In this document: piece after piece, positions 45,600-56,681 of the stretch
Position numbering within the stretch: the first letter of the stretch is position 1
Layout of the letters: every line of letters starts with the position of its first letter
Assembly (NCBI GenBank): GCA_947846985.1
Contig: CANTUZ010000025.1
Coordinates: 4,214,100-4,278,099 of the forward strand
From: Fratercula arctica
Lineage: Eukaryota > Chordata > Aves > Charadriiformes > Alcidae
Direction: 5' to 3'
DNA: 64,000 nt
Translations under genes and position numbers: made by a program
Notes under the pieces: model-generated
What the model was told of the DNA's origin: nothing
The model's database searches: none
What the model saw: only the letters and a program-made list of their open reading frames with translations

Positions 45600-46085
45600 G
45601 GGTTCTTTCCAGATCTCAATAAGGAAGGCCCAACAACAAATGGCTCAATAAGGTAACTGCTTTAATAAGACAGAATTAGAAGAGGAAAATATAGTGAGTA
45701 AATCTTACACTCCTTCAGATGCTGGATACCGCACATTTGTGCAGCATCGGATGGAGCTGAGATGGGTTTTTCTGCGCAGAGAAGAGCAGATCCTGTCCGT
45801 GGAGCTAACATATAATTTCCTTGCAAGAACACAACTCTATTCCTAAAGGTTATTCTCATGAGAACTTCTGTCTTCCCTTTTAGATAAAGGGAAGACCATG
45901 CAGATGACATAATCGTTGGTATCAAGGCTCCTCTGTTACAATGAGCTGGCTGAGCTCATCCTGTGGCCAAGGGATCTGTGCAACACAACACAGGCCTGAA
46001 AGTCAAGCTTTAAGTACAGCACAGTGCAGCACAGGCCTGTGCCTGCTCAGGTTGTTACGTGGATCACTAACTCCTAAATGTGAAA
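45600..46085 (-). mobile_element. LTR family G, minus strand
   Basis: Reverse match to 32698-33300. The right end includes acgtggatcactaactcc, the inverse of the gttagtgatccac block of that LTR, and the left end includes tctcaataaggaaggcccaac. Edges are eroded. Confidence 0.65.
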
Positions 46086-46121
46086 CGGTCTCCCAGTCAG
46101 AATCAAGACACTAACCCGCTA

Positions 46122-46123
<2 letters not shown>

Positions 46124-46179
<56 letters not shown>
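46124..46179 (+). repeat. (GT)n microsatellite
   Basis: About 28 GT units without interruption. It produces spurious Cys-Val open frames. Confidence 0.97.
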
Positions 46180-46180
<1 letters not shown>

Positions 46181-46360
46181 TGGGATACATGTTCAGCTTT
46201 GCTACTGGTTGAACTTGCAAATGGAAAAGCAGCAGCTGTGTCTATCAACCTGGGACGGAGACTCCCAGGTCTCCAGACTAGGCTTCAGCAGTCAGGCAGG
46301 AGGAATCTCCAGGCTCTGGATCATCTGGAAGTGGTGCTTGCTTATAACATCCCTTAACAG

Positions 46361-47041
46361 TGTTACCTGAAATAAAAGCTCTCGAAACCAAAAGTAGTTT
46401 AGAAAGGAGATATTGCTTTATTCAACATCAGGTGCTAGGGGGAAAACCCACAAATCTAGCACACCTCACCAGGCATATTCACCCAGTATTTATACACAAA
46501 AAATTCTGCCTACCTAATACATAACTCCACCTAGGCTTACATATTCATTAGGATGACTGAATAGCCTTTTTGCACATGAGTATTAAGTTTTGCTGCAGCG
46601 GCAAAACACTTCTGCACAGGCATGAGTTCCTTGGTGGTTGTTTGGGTAAGGAGACGCTTCCTCACATTATCCTTTTAAGGTATTGAGTCATCTCAGGACA
46701 GTAAAAGTTGACTGTAAGTTTGACAGCTTCTTGAGGATGATAAGGATGTTCCTTGAAGTAGCCACAGCTCTGTCCTAATTGGTATAGGAGTACATACTTC
46801 ATGCATAAAAGAACCTTGAAGTGATTAACTACTACTTGTTATCCCATCCTTGGCGATTAGCTACTTCTGGCTGTCTCCTCATTATCACTATCTGTAACAT
46901 CAGCTCAGTGACTATTTTCTCACATAGTAAGAAGGTCAGTAATTAGCTATTTTCTCACACAGTAAGAAGGTTAGTAGGAAACAAACAACATTTTAGTTAG
47001 CATATTGTTATAAACAAAGCAGAGGCCTGTCTTTGGTAACA
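46361..47041 (-). mobile_element. Solo LTR, family Q (related to L), minus strand
   Basis: Ends form a perfect 7-bp inverted repeat (TGTTACC...GGTAACA), with a perfect 4-bp target duplication ACAG (46357-46360 and 47042-47045). On the minus strand an AATAAAGC signal lies near 46415. A ggtgctagggggaaaaccca block resembles family L. The 4-bp duplication points to a class I ERV. Confidence 0.8.
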
Positions 47042-47417
47042 ACAGGACTGCTCTTCAGGAATCCCAGGCCCCTAAGACCAGAGGGGAAGTCTGGAGCAAG
47101 GAAGATTCTGTGATTTCAAAGCTGCTCTTGATCATCACAACCATGTTGTGGAGACTGGGGAAAGTTCCCAATGACTGGAGAAAGGCAGATGTTTTACCCA
47201 TCTTCAAAAAGGGTAAAAAGGAACATCTGGGGAACTGTAGGTCAGCTAGCCTCACTTCAGTCCCTGAAAAAATAATGAAACGTCCTCTTGGAAGACATTT
47301 CTGGGCACATGAGGGGGGTGATGGTAATTGGGAATAACCAGCATGGATTTACCAAGGAGCCATCATGCTTAATCAACCTGATTGCCTTCTGTGATGAAAA
47401 GACTGGCTTTCTGAACG
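47042..47417 (+). mobile_element. CR1 fragment (RT region), plus strand
   Basis: Contains LGKVPNDWRKADVLPIFKKGKKEHLGN, then after a frameshift an NNQHGFTKEPSCLINLIAFCDE block. It stops before RT motif A. Confidence 0.8.
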
Positions 47418-47619
47418 TAAGAAACTACTGCACCAGTCCTGTTTGGAAAACACAACAGTATGGGGTAGAAAGGGCTAGAGGTAGCAGGAGAAATGTAGTC
47501 ATTCGTGGGAAAGTGGAATCTAGGAGCAGAAATGAAAGCCACCATGCTCCCAAATCAAGACAGCCTACTAAAAACATAAACAATGATTTTTTCAACAACA
47601 TTTGCAAAGATTTCTCTTT
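47418..47619. other. No feature recognised
   Basis: About 200 bases between a CR1 fragment and an LTR tail. Nothing identifiable. Confidence 0.4.
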
Positions 47620-47763
47620 GTGGACTAGATATATTTCATTAAAGTAGTTTAGTTTCCTCTAAACTCGTAAATCTCTTTATCTCTCCTCCTCCTCTCCATG
47701 TACAAGAGGTTGGGGGGAAGCATCTGTCGCCAGCCATTGGCCAATTTGGCCAAAACCACGACA
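47620..47763 (+). mobile_element. LTR family H, 3' end fragment
   Basis: Matches the last 140 bases of 56682-57401 (ttcattaaagtagtttag, ccaatttggccaaaaccacg) and ends ACGACA. Confidence 0.8.
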
Positions 47764-48422
47764 ACTGTAAATTTCTTAAATTATCATTCTCATGACTTTG
47801 TATTTTCTTTCTAATATTTTATTTTGTGGAAGTAATCATATGGACCATAAATTTCTTCAGCAAATTCCAGTAATATTCATTATCCTGGGAGCTAAGATAT
47901 GCTTGACTGCATGGGTAGTAGGGCTAAATACTGCACTTAACAACCAGAACATACTGAAGCAGCTTGCATATTACATATTAACAGCATAAAATAGCTGCTA
48001 GACAAATACAACTCTAAAACCTATTAGAAAAAAAGTCCTGTGGGCAATAAGACCACAAATCACATATACTGAAAATTTCAGGTATAAACCAAAGGAGAGG
48101 GATTTCCCCATTAACTGTATTCCTAGTCATAATGGATCCATTTGAAAAAAATCTCTTCAATTCAGTCAGTTATACTCTGGATAACAGTAAAAATATAGTT
48201 ACACTGACAAAATAATGAGAAAAAAACATGAAAAAAAACTTAGAAAAGGAGTTCAATGTCACCTGTTCAATGTCTACTGGGAACAATGGATATAATTTCT
48301 CTTCAATAAAATTAATCCGCCTTACAGCAGCAAGCTGTCATTGTGGTCCAGGGTGAGAAAGAAAGAGGTCTGCAGCCTTGTGAAGGAAGATGCAATCTCC
48401 ATATCTGTCAAGACTCACTTCC
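47764..48422. other. No feature recognised
   Basis: AT-rich sequence without coding or repeat signals. Confidence 0.5.
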
Positions 48423-49469
48423 TGTATTGGGCTTGCATGGCAAGGTTTCGGTATCAGGAGGAACTACAGGGGTGGCTTCTGTAAGAAGCTGCTAGAAGTT
48501 TCCCCTATGTCCGACAGAGCCAATGCCAGCGAGCTCCAAGATGTAACCGCTGCTGACCAAAGCTGAGCTAATCAGCAACGTTGGTAGTGCCTCTGTGATA
48601 ACATATTTAAGAAGGGGGGAAAAACTGCTGCGCGACAGCAGCCAGAAAAGAGAATTGAGAATGTGAGAGAAACAACCTTGCAGACACCAAGGTCAGTGAA
48701 GAAGGAGGGAGAGGAGGTGCTCCAGGAGCCAGAGCAGAGATTCCCCTGCAGCCTATGGTGAAGACCATGGTGAGGCAGGTTGTCCCCCTTCAGCCCATGG
48801 AGGTTAATGGTGGAGCAGATATCCACCTGCAACCTATGGAGGACCCCACACTGGAGCAGGTGGATGTGCCTGAAGGAGGGGGTGACCCCGCGAAGAGTCT
48901 GTGCTGGAGCAGGCTCCTGGTAGGACCTGTGACACTGGGGGAAGAGGAGCCCACGCTGGAGCAGGTTTTCTGGCAGGACCTGTTCCTGAAGGACTGCACC
49001 CCGTGGGAAGGACCCATGTTGGAGAAGTTCATGGAGAACTGTCTCCCATGGGAGGGACCCCACGCTAGAGCAGGGGAAGTGTTAGGAGGAAGGAACGACA
49101 GAGACAACATGAGATTAACTGACCCAACCCCCTATTCCCCTGTCCCCTTGCGCCGCTTGTGGGGAGGAGGTAGAGAAAATCGGGAGTGAAGTTGAGCATG
49201 GGAAGAAGGGAGGGGTGGGGAGAAGGTGTTTTAAGATTTGCTTTTATTTCTCAATATCTTACTCTGATCTAATTGGTATTAAATTAAGCTAATTTTCCCA
49301 AGTCAAGTCTATTTTTCCTGTGCCAGTAATTACTGAGTGCTCTCCCTGTCCTTATCTCAACCCATGAGCCTTTTGTAATATTATTTTCTCTCCCCTGTCC
49401 AGTTGAGGAGGGGGAGTGATGGAACAGCTTGATGGGCACCTGGCATCCAACCAAGGTCAACCCACCACA
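48423..49469 (+). mobile_element. Long-LTR family, copy F (most complete), plus strand
   Basis: Runs TGTATTGGGCTTGCATGG to GGTCAACCCACCACA, 1,047 bases. CACTTCC occurs at 48416-48422 and again at 49471-49477, one base beyond the LTR end, so it appears to be an intact solo insertion. The middle 400 bases are degenerate tandem units with core ctggagcag. On the sense strand a frame is open from 48755 to 49189, equivalent to open stretches in copies B, C and D. Confidence 0.9.
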
Positions 49470-49655
49470 GCACTTCCTAAGAAGTTTGCTCTGTCTACTG
49501 AGGAGCTGGGCAACATTTCCAGCCAAAACTTATTTTCACAAAAAATGCAACATCATTCAACATCATCAAAATATTTTGAAAATTTGTGACAATTTTGGCA
49601 GAGCCTTTCAGTTAAAACAACCTTGGAATTATATTTTCCCTTTTGAAAAATTCAG

Positions 49656-50188
49656 ATCATACAATCATAGAATGGTTTCAGTTGGAAGGGACCTTCAAAC
49701 ATTATCTAGTCCAACCCCTTGCCATGGGCAGGAACATCTTTCACTAGATCAGGTAGCTCAAAGCCCTGTCCAACTTGACTTGGAACAATTCCAGGGATGG
49801 GGCATCCACACCTTCTCTGGACAACCTGTTCTGGTATCTCACCACCCTCAATGTAAAGAATTTCTTCCTTATGTTTAATCTAAACCTACCCTCTTTAAGT
49901 TAAAAACCATCACCCCTTCTTCTGTCACTACAGGCCCTAGCATAAAGCATCTCTCTGTCTTTCTTATAAGCCCCCTTTAAGTACTGAAAGACCGCAATAA
50001 GGTCTACCTTGAGCCTTCACCAGGTTGAACAACCCCAGCTTTCTCAGCCTTTCCTCATAGGATAACTGATCCAGCCCTCCGATCATTTTTGTGGCCCTCC
50101 TCTGGATCCTCTCTGACATGTCCATGGCTGTCTTGTACTTGGGGTCCCAGAAGCAGACACAGTACTCCAGATGGGGTCTCATCGATGC
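49656..50188 (-). mobile_element. CR1 3' fragment, minus strand
   Basis: Inverted CR1 tail (atcatacaatcatagaatgg), 3' UTR and the C-terminal ORF2 region up to [17 protein letters not shown]. 5'-truncated. Confidence 0.9.
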
Positions 50189-50612
50189 CAAAAAGAATTA
50201 AAAATCCACAAAATTGAGCGACCATAGCAATGGAAATAGAAAGTCCCTAAAACAAAAAGCCCATAAACATAAATAATCCAATCTTGAAGTTAGTCATTGT
50301 TCCAAGTGCAGCCCAAACAGAATAGAAAGTTAAATAGTAGCCTAGTAGTAGTTGATAGGATGAAGGTATAACCTCTAGTTACCTTAGATAATTTTAATAC
50401 TAAAAAACACATCTCTAGGAGGAGATTTTATATGTAAATGTAAGACTACCTTAGTATAATGAGCCAGACAAAAATTGGGACATGCGCAAATGAGGTTTTG
50501 TTATATAATTACAAGTGACCAATCAGCTATTTTGATCTGATTTTCCTTCATTGCCTTTTTGTATAAAAGACCCTATATGTTTCCTAACAGGTGTGCTGTC
50601 TGCGTTAGATGC
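50189..50612 (+). mobile_element. LTR U3-like remnant
   Basis: Has a CCAAT-type box (gaccaatcagc near 50518) followed about 50 bases later by a TATA box (ttgtataaaagaccc near 50560), the layout of a retroviral U3. It is cut on the right by the solo ERVL LTR. No second copy was seen, so the call rests on promoter layout only. Confidence 0.4.
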
Positions 50613-50942
50613 TATCATAGTTTGGCCTCAGATGGCAACAAAGAACCACGTGCCGCTCGCTCAGTGCTTCCTGGTACAGGAAGGATCAGAAGAAAAAGGC
50701 AAAACTCTTGGGTTGAGACAAAGGCAGTTTAACAGAACAGCAAAGGGAACAAGAAAACAATAACACAGACAGAGGAATATACAAACGCGATTACGGAACC
50801 ACCGCTCCCCGCCAGTCAAGACCCAGGACAGGCCAGCCCACTCAAAACCCAAGTGCCTCCCCCCTCCCTCCTTTTAATCTCAGGGTGGGCGTGGCTCACA
50901 TGGCATGGAATACTTAACCCTGTCCCTGCCGGAACCAGGACA
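50613..50942 (-). mobile_element. Solo ERVL LTR, minus strand
   Basis: Matches in reverse the ERVL 3' LTR at 55415-55750 nearly base for base, for example ctcagatggcaacaaag and gcgtggctcacatggcatgg. Its left end reads TATCATAG where the other copy has TGTCGTGG; the differences are all G-to-A, as CpG decay would give. No clear target duplication. Confidence 0.9.
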
Positions 50943-50969
50943 GAAGATTACTCCTTGCCCTGTCCAAAC

Positions 50970-51500
50970 GGATACTGTATTATTCCCATGGGTGCTTTTT
51001 TTAATCTCCGAGAAAGAACTATTTACATGTGACCAGCCCTTTTTATCCCCCTATTCCTCTATTTTCCTACACTTGTTCCTCCCCGGATCACCTAGGTCCA
51101 TCCCTTTCCTTGCCTTTGGTTCCTCCCCTAAACATCCCATAATAACTCCTGTGCAATTCCAAAATGTGTCCCATACCCATAGGTAGTAACTCCCCTCAGT
51201 CCAAAAGGTGCGCTCCAGCATTGACTCATTTTGATGGGTTTTGTACCTGGACACTAGGGCTGAGGGTCTCCTGGGACAGCCCTGGGAGGGGCCCAGACAG
51301 AGTGTCCCTTCCTCTGATGCTGTAATTTGGATTCCCCCACCTGCCACTGTGCTCCTTTGTAGACTTGTAGAGATGGGCCTTTGATGGATTGATCCCTCTC
51401 TGGTGATGGGCTTGGAAGTAGCCAAGGGCAGGGTATTATTCAAGCTCCCCACCTGCCGTTGTCTCTCTGTGCTCCTTTGTACAGATGAGCTTTTTATCAC
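50970..51500 (-). mobile_element. LTR-like repeat, family P, second copy
   Basis: 50975-51230 aligns with 21880-22100 (cacttgttcctccccgg, then cccctcagtccaaaaggtgc). On the minus strand GGGATAAAAAGGG near 51035 is a TATA-like box. The right part, with two similar ctgtgctcctttgta blocks (51349 and 51468), is not seen in the first copy. Confidence 0.5.
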
Positions 51501-52382
51501 ATAACCTAAGACTTTTAAACCTTGTTATTATCTATCTTGGATATTTTCACTGAGAGAAATTGAGCATGTTATGTCATATTTGGAACTGATTATGAAAATA
51601 ATTATGTTTCAGCTTTGGAAATTATTTGAATTGGCAATGAGTTTCACTAAAAAACCCCACATCTGCTATCCAGGTAAAAATGTTCTGTTCTATTCAGTTC
51701 TCTATATACTGAGTTGTTATACACCATCATCAATGTCGTATCTGACCGATTTGCAGTAGTATATTATGCAACATGACTAACCTTTGCCATGTATAGTTCA
51801 TTTTCCTACTCAGCTTCTTCCAAGGGGGAGCACTGAGCCTACAATATTTGCTTTATTTTCATAGGGATATGTTTTGGTGTCTGTTCTTTTTTTAACTTTT
51901 TTTTTAATACTCACTAGTTGCTCTCTTTTTGCATTAGAGAAGGTAGATCAAAGGCATACACTCGGCACACAGAGCAGCAGAGCTGAGTTAGCTATGTGTT
52001 TAGTTTCTGTGGGAGTTCTGTGAACAAAGAGCACCTTAAAGACTAGAAGACGACCTGTCAAATTGCTGATGTTGGGTGCTTGTGGAGTGCTCTCAGTTTC
52101 AACTTCTCTTTTTAAAAGAGCAAAAAGGACTGTTTGCAGATTAGACCTATGTGAATCACTCGTTGTTTGCTAGTGAATATGAAAAAGCAGGGGAAAAATT
52201 CCAGGATTCAACCAAAACAAACCAATAGAAAAAACAATTTTTGGAGGTGGAATGAAATGGTTTGTTTGACCCAAAGTTAAACACTTTGTTTCCTATTTTT
52301 CTTTGCTTTTTAACAATACTGAATTCAATTTCAAAACAAAACTTCATTGTGTATGTATAAAAAAGCAAAATTAATCATTTGG
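51501..52382. other. No feature recognised
   Basis: About 880 bases of AT-rich sequence with no coding or repeat signature. Confidence 0.5.
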
Positions 52383-52577
52383 ATAACGTGAGTGAATGTA
52401 CTGAGAACATCCCCGCAGAGGAGGACTTGGGGATACTGGTGGATGAAAAATGGGACATGAGCCAGCAATGTGTGCTTGCAGCCCAGAAAGCCAATTGTAT
52501 CCTGGGTTGCATAAAAAGAAGAGTGGCCAGCAGGTCAAGGGACGCGATTCTCCCCCTCTACTCTGCTCTCATGATGT
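52383..52577 (+). mobile_element. CR1 ORF2 fragment abutting ERVL
   Basis: Encodes the CR1 block EEDLGILVDEKWDMSQQCVLAAQ through [12 protein letters not shown], truncated at both ends. The junction with ERVL pol is at about 52578, so either an LTR-element deletion or illegitimate joining fused them. Confidence 0.85.
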
Positions 52578-52579
52578 TG

Positions 52580-55129
52580 TCCCAAAAATAAGAGTGAATG
52601 AAGTCACGCCACTGCTGAGCTGCTGTGCCGGACATGCTAGAACTCCAGTATGAACTGGAGTCCAAGGCAGCCAAGTGGTATGCCACGATTGATATAGCAA
52701 ATGCATTCTTCTCAATCCCTTTGGCAGCAGAGTGCAGGCCACAGTTTGCTTTCACTTGGAGGGGCATCCAGTACACCTGGAATCGACTGCCCCAGGGGTG
52801 GAAACACAGCCCCACCATTTGCCATGGACTGATCCAGACTGCACTGGAACAGGGTGAAGCTCCAGAACATCTGCAATACATTGATGACATCATCGTATGG
52901 GGAAACACAGCAGAAGAAGTTTTTGAGAAAGGGGATAAAATTGTCCGAATCCTTCTGAAAGCTGGTTTTGCCATAAAACGAAGTAAGGTCAAGGGACCTG
53001 CACAGGAGATCCAGTTCTTAGGAATAAAATGGCAAGATGGATGCCGCCAAATCCCAATGGATGTGATCAACAAAATAGCAGCTATGTCTCCACCAACTAG
53101 CAAAAAGGAAACACAGGCTTTCTTAGGCATTGTGGGTTTTTGGAGGATGCATAGCCCAGATTACAGTCTGATTGTAAGCCCTCTGTATCAAGTAACCCGG
53201 AAGAAGAAGGATTTTAAATGGGGTCCTGAGCAACGACAAGCTTTTGAACAAATCAAACAGGAAATAGTCCATGCAGTGGCCCTGGGGCCAGTCCGGGCAG
53301 GACAAGATGTTAAAAACATGCTCTACACCGCAGCCGGGGAGAATGGCCCTACCTGGAGCCTCTGGCAGAAGGCACCAGGGGAGACCCGAGGTCGACCCCT
53401 AGGGTTTTGGAGTCGGGGATACAGAGGATCCGAAGCCCGCTACACTCCAACAGAAAAAGAGATATTGGCAGCATATGAAGGGGTTCGAGCTGCTTCGGAG
53501 GTGGTTGGTACAGAAGCGCAGCTCCTCTTAGCACCTCGACTGCCGGTGCTGGGTTGGATGTTCAAAGAAAGGGTCCCCACCACACATCATGCAACTGATG
53601 CTACATGGAGTAAGTGGATTGCACTGATCACACAGCGAACTCGAATGGGAAACCCCAGTCACCCAGGAATTCTGGAAGTGATCATGGACTGGCCAGAAGG
53701 CAAGGATTTTGGAATGTCACCAGAGGAGGAGGTGACGCGTGTGGAAGAGGCCCCACCATATAATACACTGCCAGAAAATGAGAAGCAATATGCCCTGTTC
53801 ACTGATGGGTCCTGCCGGATTGTGGGAAAGCATCGAAAGTGGAAGGCTGCTGTGTGGAGTCCTACACGACAAGTTGCAGAAGCCAGTGAAGGACAAGGTG
53901 AATCGAGCCAGTTTGCAGAGGTGAAAGCCATTCAGCTGGCTTTGGACATTGCCGAGCGAGAAAAATGGCCAGTACTTTATCTCTACACTGACTCATGGAT
54001 GGTGGCAAATGCTCTGTGGGGATGGTTACAGCAGTGGAAGCAGGGCAACTGGCAGCGCAGAGGCAAACCCATCTGGGCTGCTGAACTATGGCAAGATATT
54101 GCTGCCCGGATAGAGAATCTGATTGTGAAAGTACGCCACGTAGATGCCCACGTACCGAAGAATCGGGCCACGGAGGAACATCAGAACAACCAGCAGGTGG
54201 ATCGGGCTGCTAGGATTGAAGTGGCTCAGGTGGATCTGGACTGGCAACATAAGGGTGAACTATTCATAGCTCGGTGGGCCCATGACACCTCAGGCCATCA
54301 AGGAAGAGATGCGACATATAGATGGGCTCGTGACCGAGGGGTGGACTTGACCATGGACACTATTGCACAGGTCATCCATGAATGTGAGACATGTGCTGCA
54401 ATCAAGCAAGCCAAGCGTTTGAAGCCTCTTTGGTATGGAGGACGATGGTTGAAATATAAATATGGGGAGGCCTGGCAGACTGATTATATCACACTGCCAC
54501 GAAGCCGTCAAGGCAAGCGCTATGTGCTCACAATGGTGGAAGCAACCACTGGATGGCTGGAAACATACCCTGTGCCCCATGCCACTGCCCGGAACACTAT
54601 CCTGGGCCTTGAAAAGCAAGTCCTGTGGCGACATGGTACCCCAGAGAGAAGTGAGTCGGACAATGGGACTCATTTCCGAAACAGCCTCATAGACACCTGG
54701 GCCAAAGAGCATGGCATTGAGTGGGTATATCACATCCCCTATCGTGCACCAGCCTCTGGGAAGATAGAACGGTACAATGGACTGTTAAAAACTACACTGA
54801 GAGCAATGGGTGGTGGGACCTTAAAACATTGGGATGCACATTTAGCAAAGGCTACCTGGCTAGATAACACCAGGGGATCTACCAATCGGGCTGGCCCTGC
54901 CCAATCAAAACTTCCACGTACCGTAGAAGGGGATAAGGTCCCCGTAGTGCACATGAAGAATATGTTAGGGAAGACAGTCTGGGTCAGTCCTGCCTCAGGC
55001 AAAGGCAAACCCATCCGTGGGATTGCTTTTGCCCAAGGACCTGGGTGCACTTGGTGGGTGATGCGGCAGGATGGGGAAGTCCGATGTGTACCTCATGGGG
55101 ACTTGATTTTGGGGGAGAATAGCCAATGA
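52580..55129 (+). pseudogene. ERVL pol: reverse transcriptase, RNase H, integrase (5'-truncated)
   Basis: Class III (ERVL-like) pol. From 52625 the frame is open for 834 codons to 55129. Numbering from that Met: RT motif A D23 (IDIANAFFS), RT motif C YIDD at 85-88; RNase H acidic residues D394, E432, D456 and D526; an HHCC-type zinc region before the integrase core; integrase triad D620, D679, E715 with the canonical 35-residue D-E spacing; and a C-terminal domain. The protease and RT fingers are missing. About 30 more bases of pol lie upstream in another frame, separated by a 2-base loss near 52614. No env follows. The lack of stops over 2.5 kb marks a young insertion, but without its 5' half it cannot work autonomously. 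Confidence 0.9.
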
Positions 55130-55414
55130 GTCAAAATCGTGTGCAACACTGTCACTGTATGTCCTCGTTACTATAATTGCTATCGGCTGTACTGCAGTAA
55201 GAATCACCCAAATTAAGGACAGATGGACTTTGATGAAGAATTGAGTAAAGCAAAGTGGTGATGGGATCAGAGCTGATGCCCAGCAACTTCCTCAAGATCT
55301 GCATCTTCGGCCCATGGACTGTGTGCATGAGCTACGCCAGGTACACCAGTCACATGTTCCGAAAACTGTAAGATCTGGGCATGGCAAAAATGGTATGGAA
55401 TAAGGGGTGGATAA
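55130..55414 (+). other. ERVL 3' untranslated region with polypurine tract
   Basis: Links the pol stop to the LTR. A purine run (aataaggggtggataa) ends just before the LTR start at 55415 and is the likely plus-strand primer. A short hydrophobic frame without an ATG overlaps the pol end (about 55107-55228). The region is shared, in diverged form, with 7972-7458. Confidence 0.7.
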
Positions 55415-55750
55415 TGTCCTGGTTCCGGCGGGGACAGGGTTAAGTATTCCATGCCATGTGAGCCACGCCCACCCTGAGATTAAAAGGAGGGAGGGGGCAG
55501 GCAGTCGGGTTTGGAGTGGGCTGGTGTGTCCTGGGTCCGGACCGGCGGGGAAGGGCGGTTCTGTAATCGCGTTTGTATATTTCTCTGTCGGTGTTATTGT
55601 TGTTGTTTTCTTGTTCCCTTTGCTGTTCTGTTAAACTGCCTTTGTCTCAACCCAAGAGTTTTGCCTTTTTCTTTTGATCCTTCCCGTATTGGGAAGCGCT
55701 GAGCGAGCGACACGTGCTTCTTTGTTGCCATCTGAGGCTAAACCACGACA
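55415..55750 (+). mobile_element. ERVL 3' LTR
   Basis: Runs TGTCCTGGTTCCGGCGG to AAACCACGACA (336 bases), directly after the polypurine tract. A gagattaaaaggagg box near 55478 is TATA-like. The inverted partner is the solo LTR at 50613-50942. No 5' LTR is present in the expected place. Confidence 0.9.
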
Positions 55751-56039
55751 TCTTCTTAAACATAATCCGCAGCAAGAAAGATTTCAGCTAGACATTGGAC
55801 TCTCATAGTAATAAAAGTGAAGCACTGTAGATTATCTGGGAGTCACTGTCACTGCAGTTGTTAAGAACAGGTCAAGCAATCATCTGTTAGGAAACCTTAT
55901 ATAGAACTAATCCTGCCTTGTGGAAGGTGAAGGACTAGTCAAATGGTCCAGCTGGAGTCCAGACTGTGAGTTTATTTTGCTTGGGTCTCATTAAGGGAAG
56001 GTTTTTTGTGGGAGATCCCATATTTCTTAGGGCTCTTTT
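55751..56039. other. No feature recognised
   Basis: About 290 bases between the ERVL LTR and the family L LTR. Confidence 0.5.
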
Positions 56040-56648
56040 TGTTGTCCCAAAAGTGGGGTTGTTTACCCAGTGTGCAAGATGCCAATATACACACAGAGCA
56101 GAAGTATTTATTTAAATCGTTTCTGCACAGAGGTGGGTGCTAGGTGGTAACCCACAAAGTTAGCACACCGGTTCACAAAATCTTTGGTATGTTTATATGA
56201 TTCAAAACACAAAAGTACATGCCTTTAGTTATGATTATTGGTTAGTAACTTATCTTAACAATTTCTATTGGCTAGTATTATTCCTTGCTTTCATTTAAAG
56301 TTACAGTGCCCTTTAATTGGTGTGCACATGCTCCAATACAGTGTGGGGGGGTGTAAGCCTGCTCAGTCACTAATTGAGTCGGCAATTGCGATCGTCCCCT
56401 GCTACCTTTACCTTTTCCTTAGTTACAGCTGACTTGCTGACTTCATGCTTTTTTGCAATTATCCAGTTTTCAGAGCCTCCTGGGGTAGGATGTTCTCTTT
56501 TTATCAGTCTTCTGTTCCTCTTCAAGGGTATATTCATTAGCAAGGCATGCATTGTTTATACAAAGTGTCCAGTTTCACAAGGCCTTGTAACCTTTTTACA
56601 GCTCTTTGCTCTTGCTCAGTGAAAGATTCCATTTTCTAAAATACATCA
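56040..56648 (-). mobile_element. 3' LTR of a class-I-like ERV (family L)
   Basis: Same LTR as 43340-43951. On the minus strand it is preceded by a polypurine tract (CAAAGGGGGGAAC, 56662-56649) immediately before TGATGTA, as a 3' LTR should be. Upstream lie env and pol remnants (57402-58935). A poly(A) region (AATAAATAC) lies near 56110. Confidence 0.85.
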
Positions 56649-56681
56649 GTTCCCCCCTTTGAGACTATAGAACTTCACTGT

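Noticed and set aside
46080..46370. Frames with long Cys-Val runs
   Set aside because: Direct translation of the (GT)n microsatellite.
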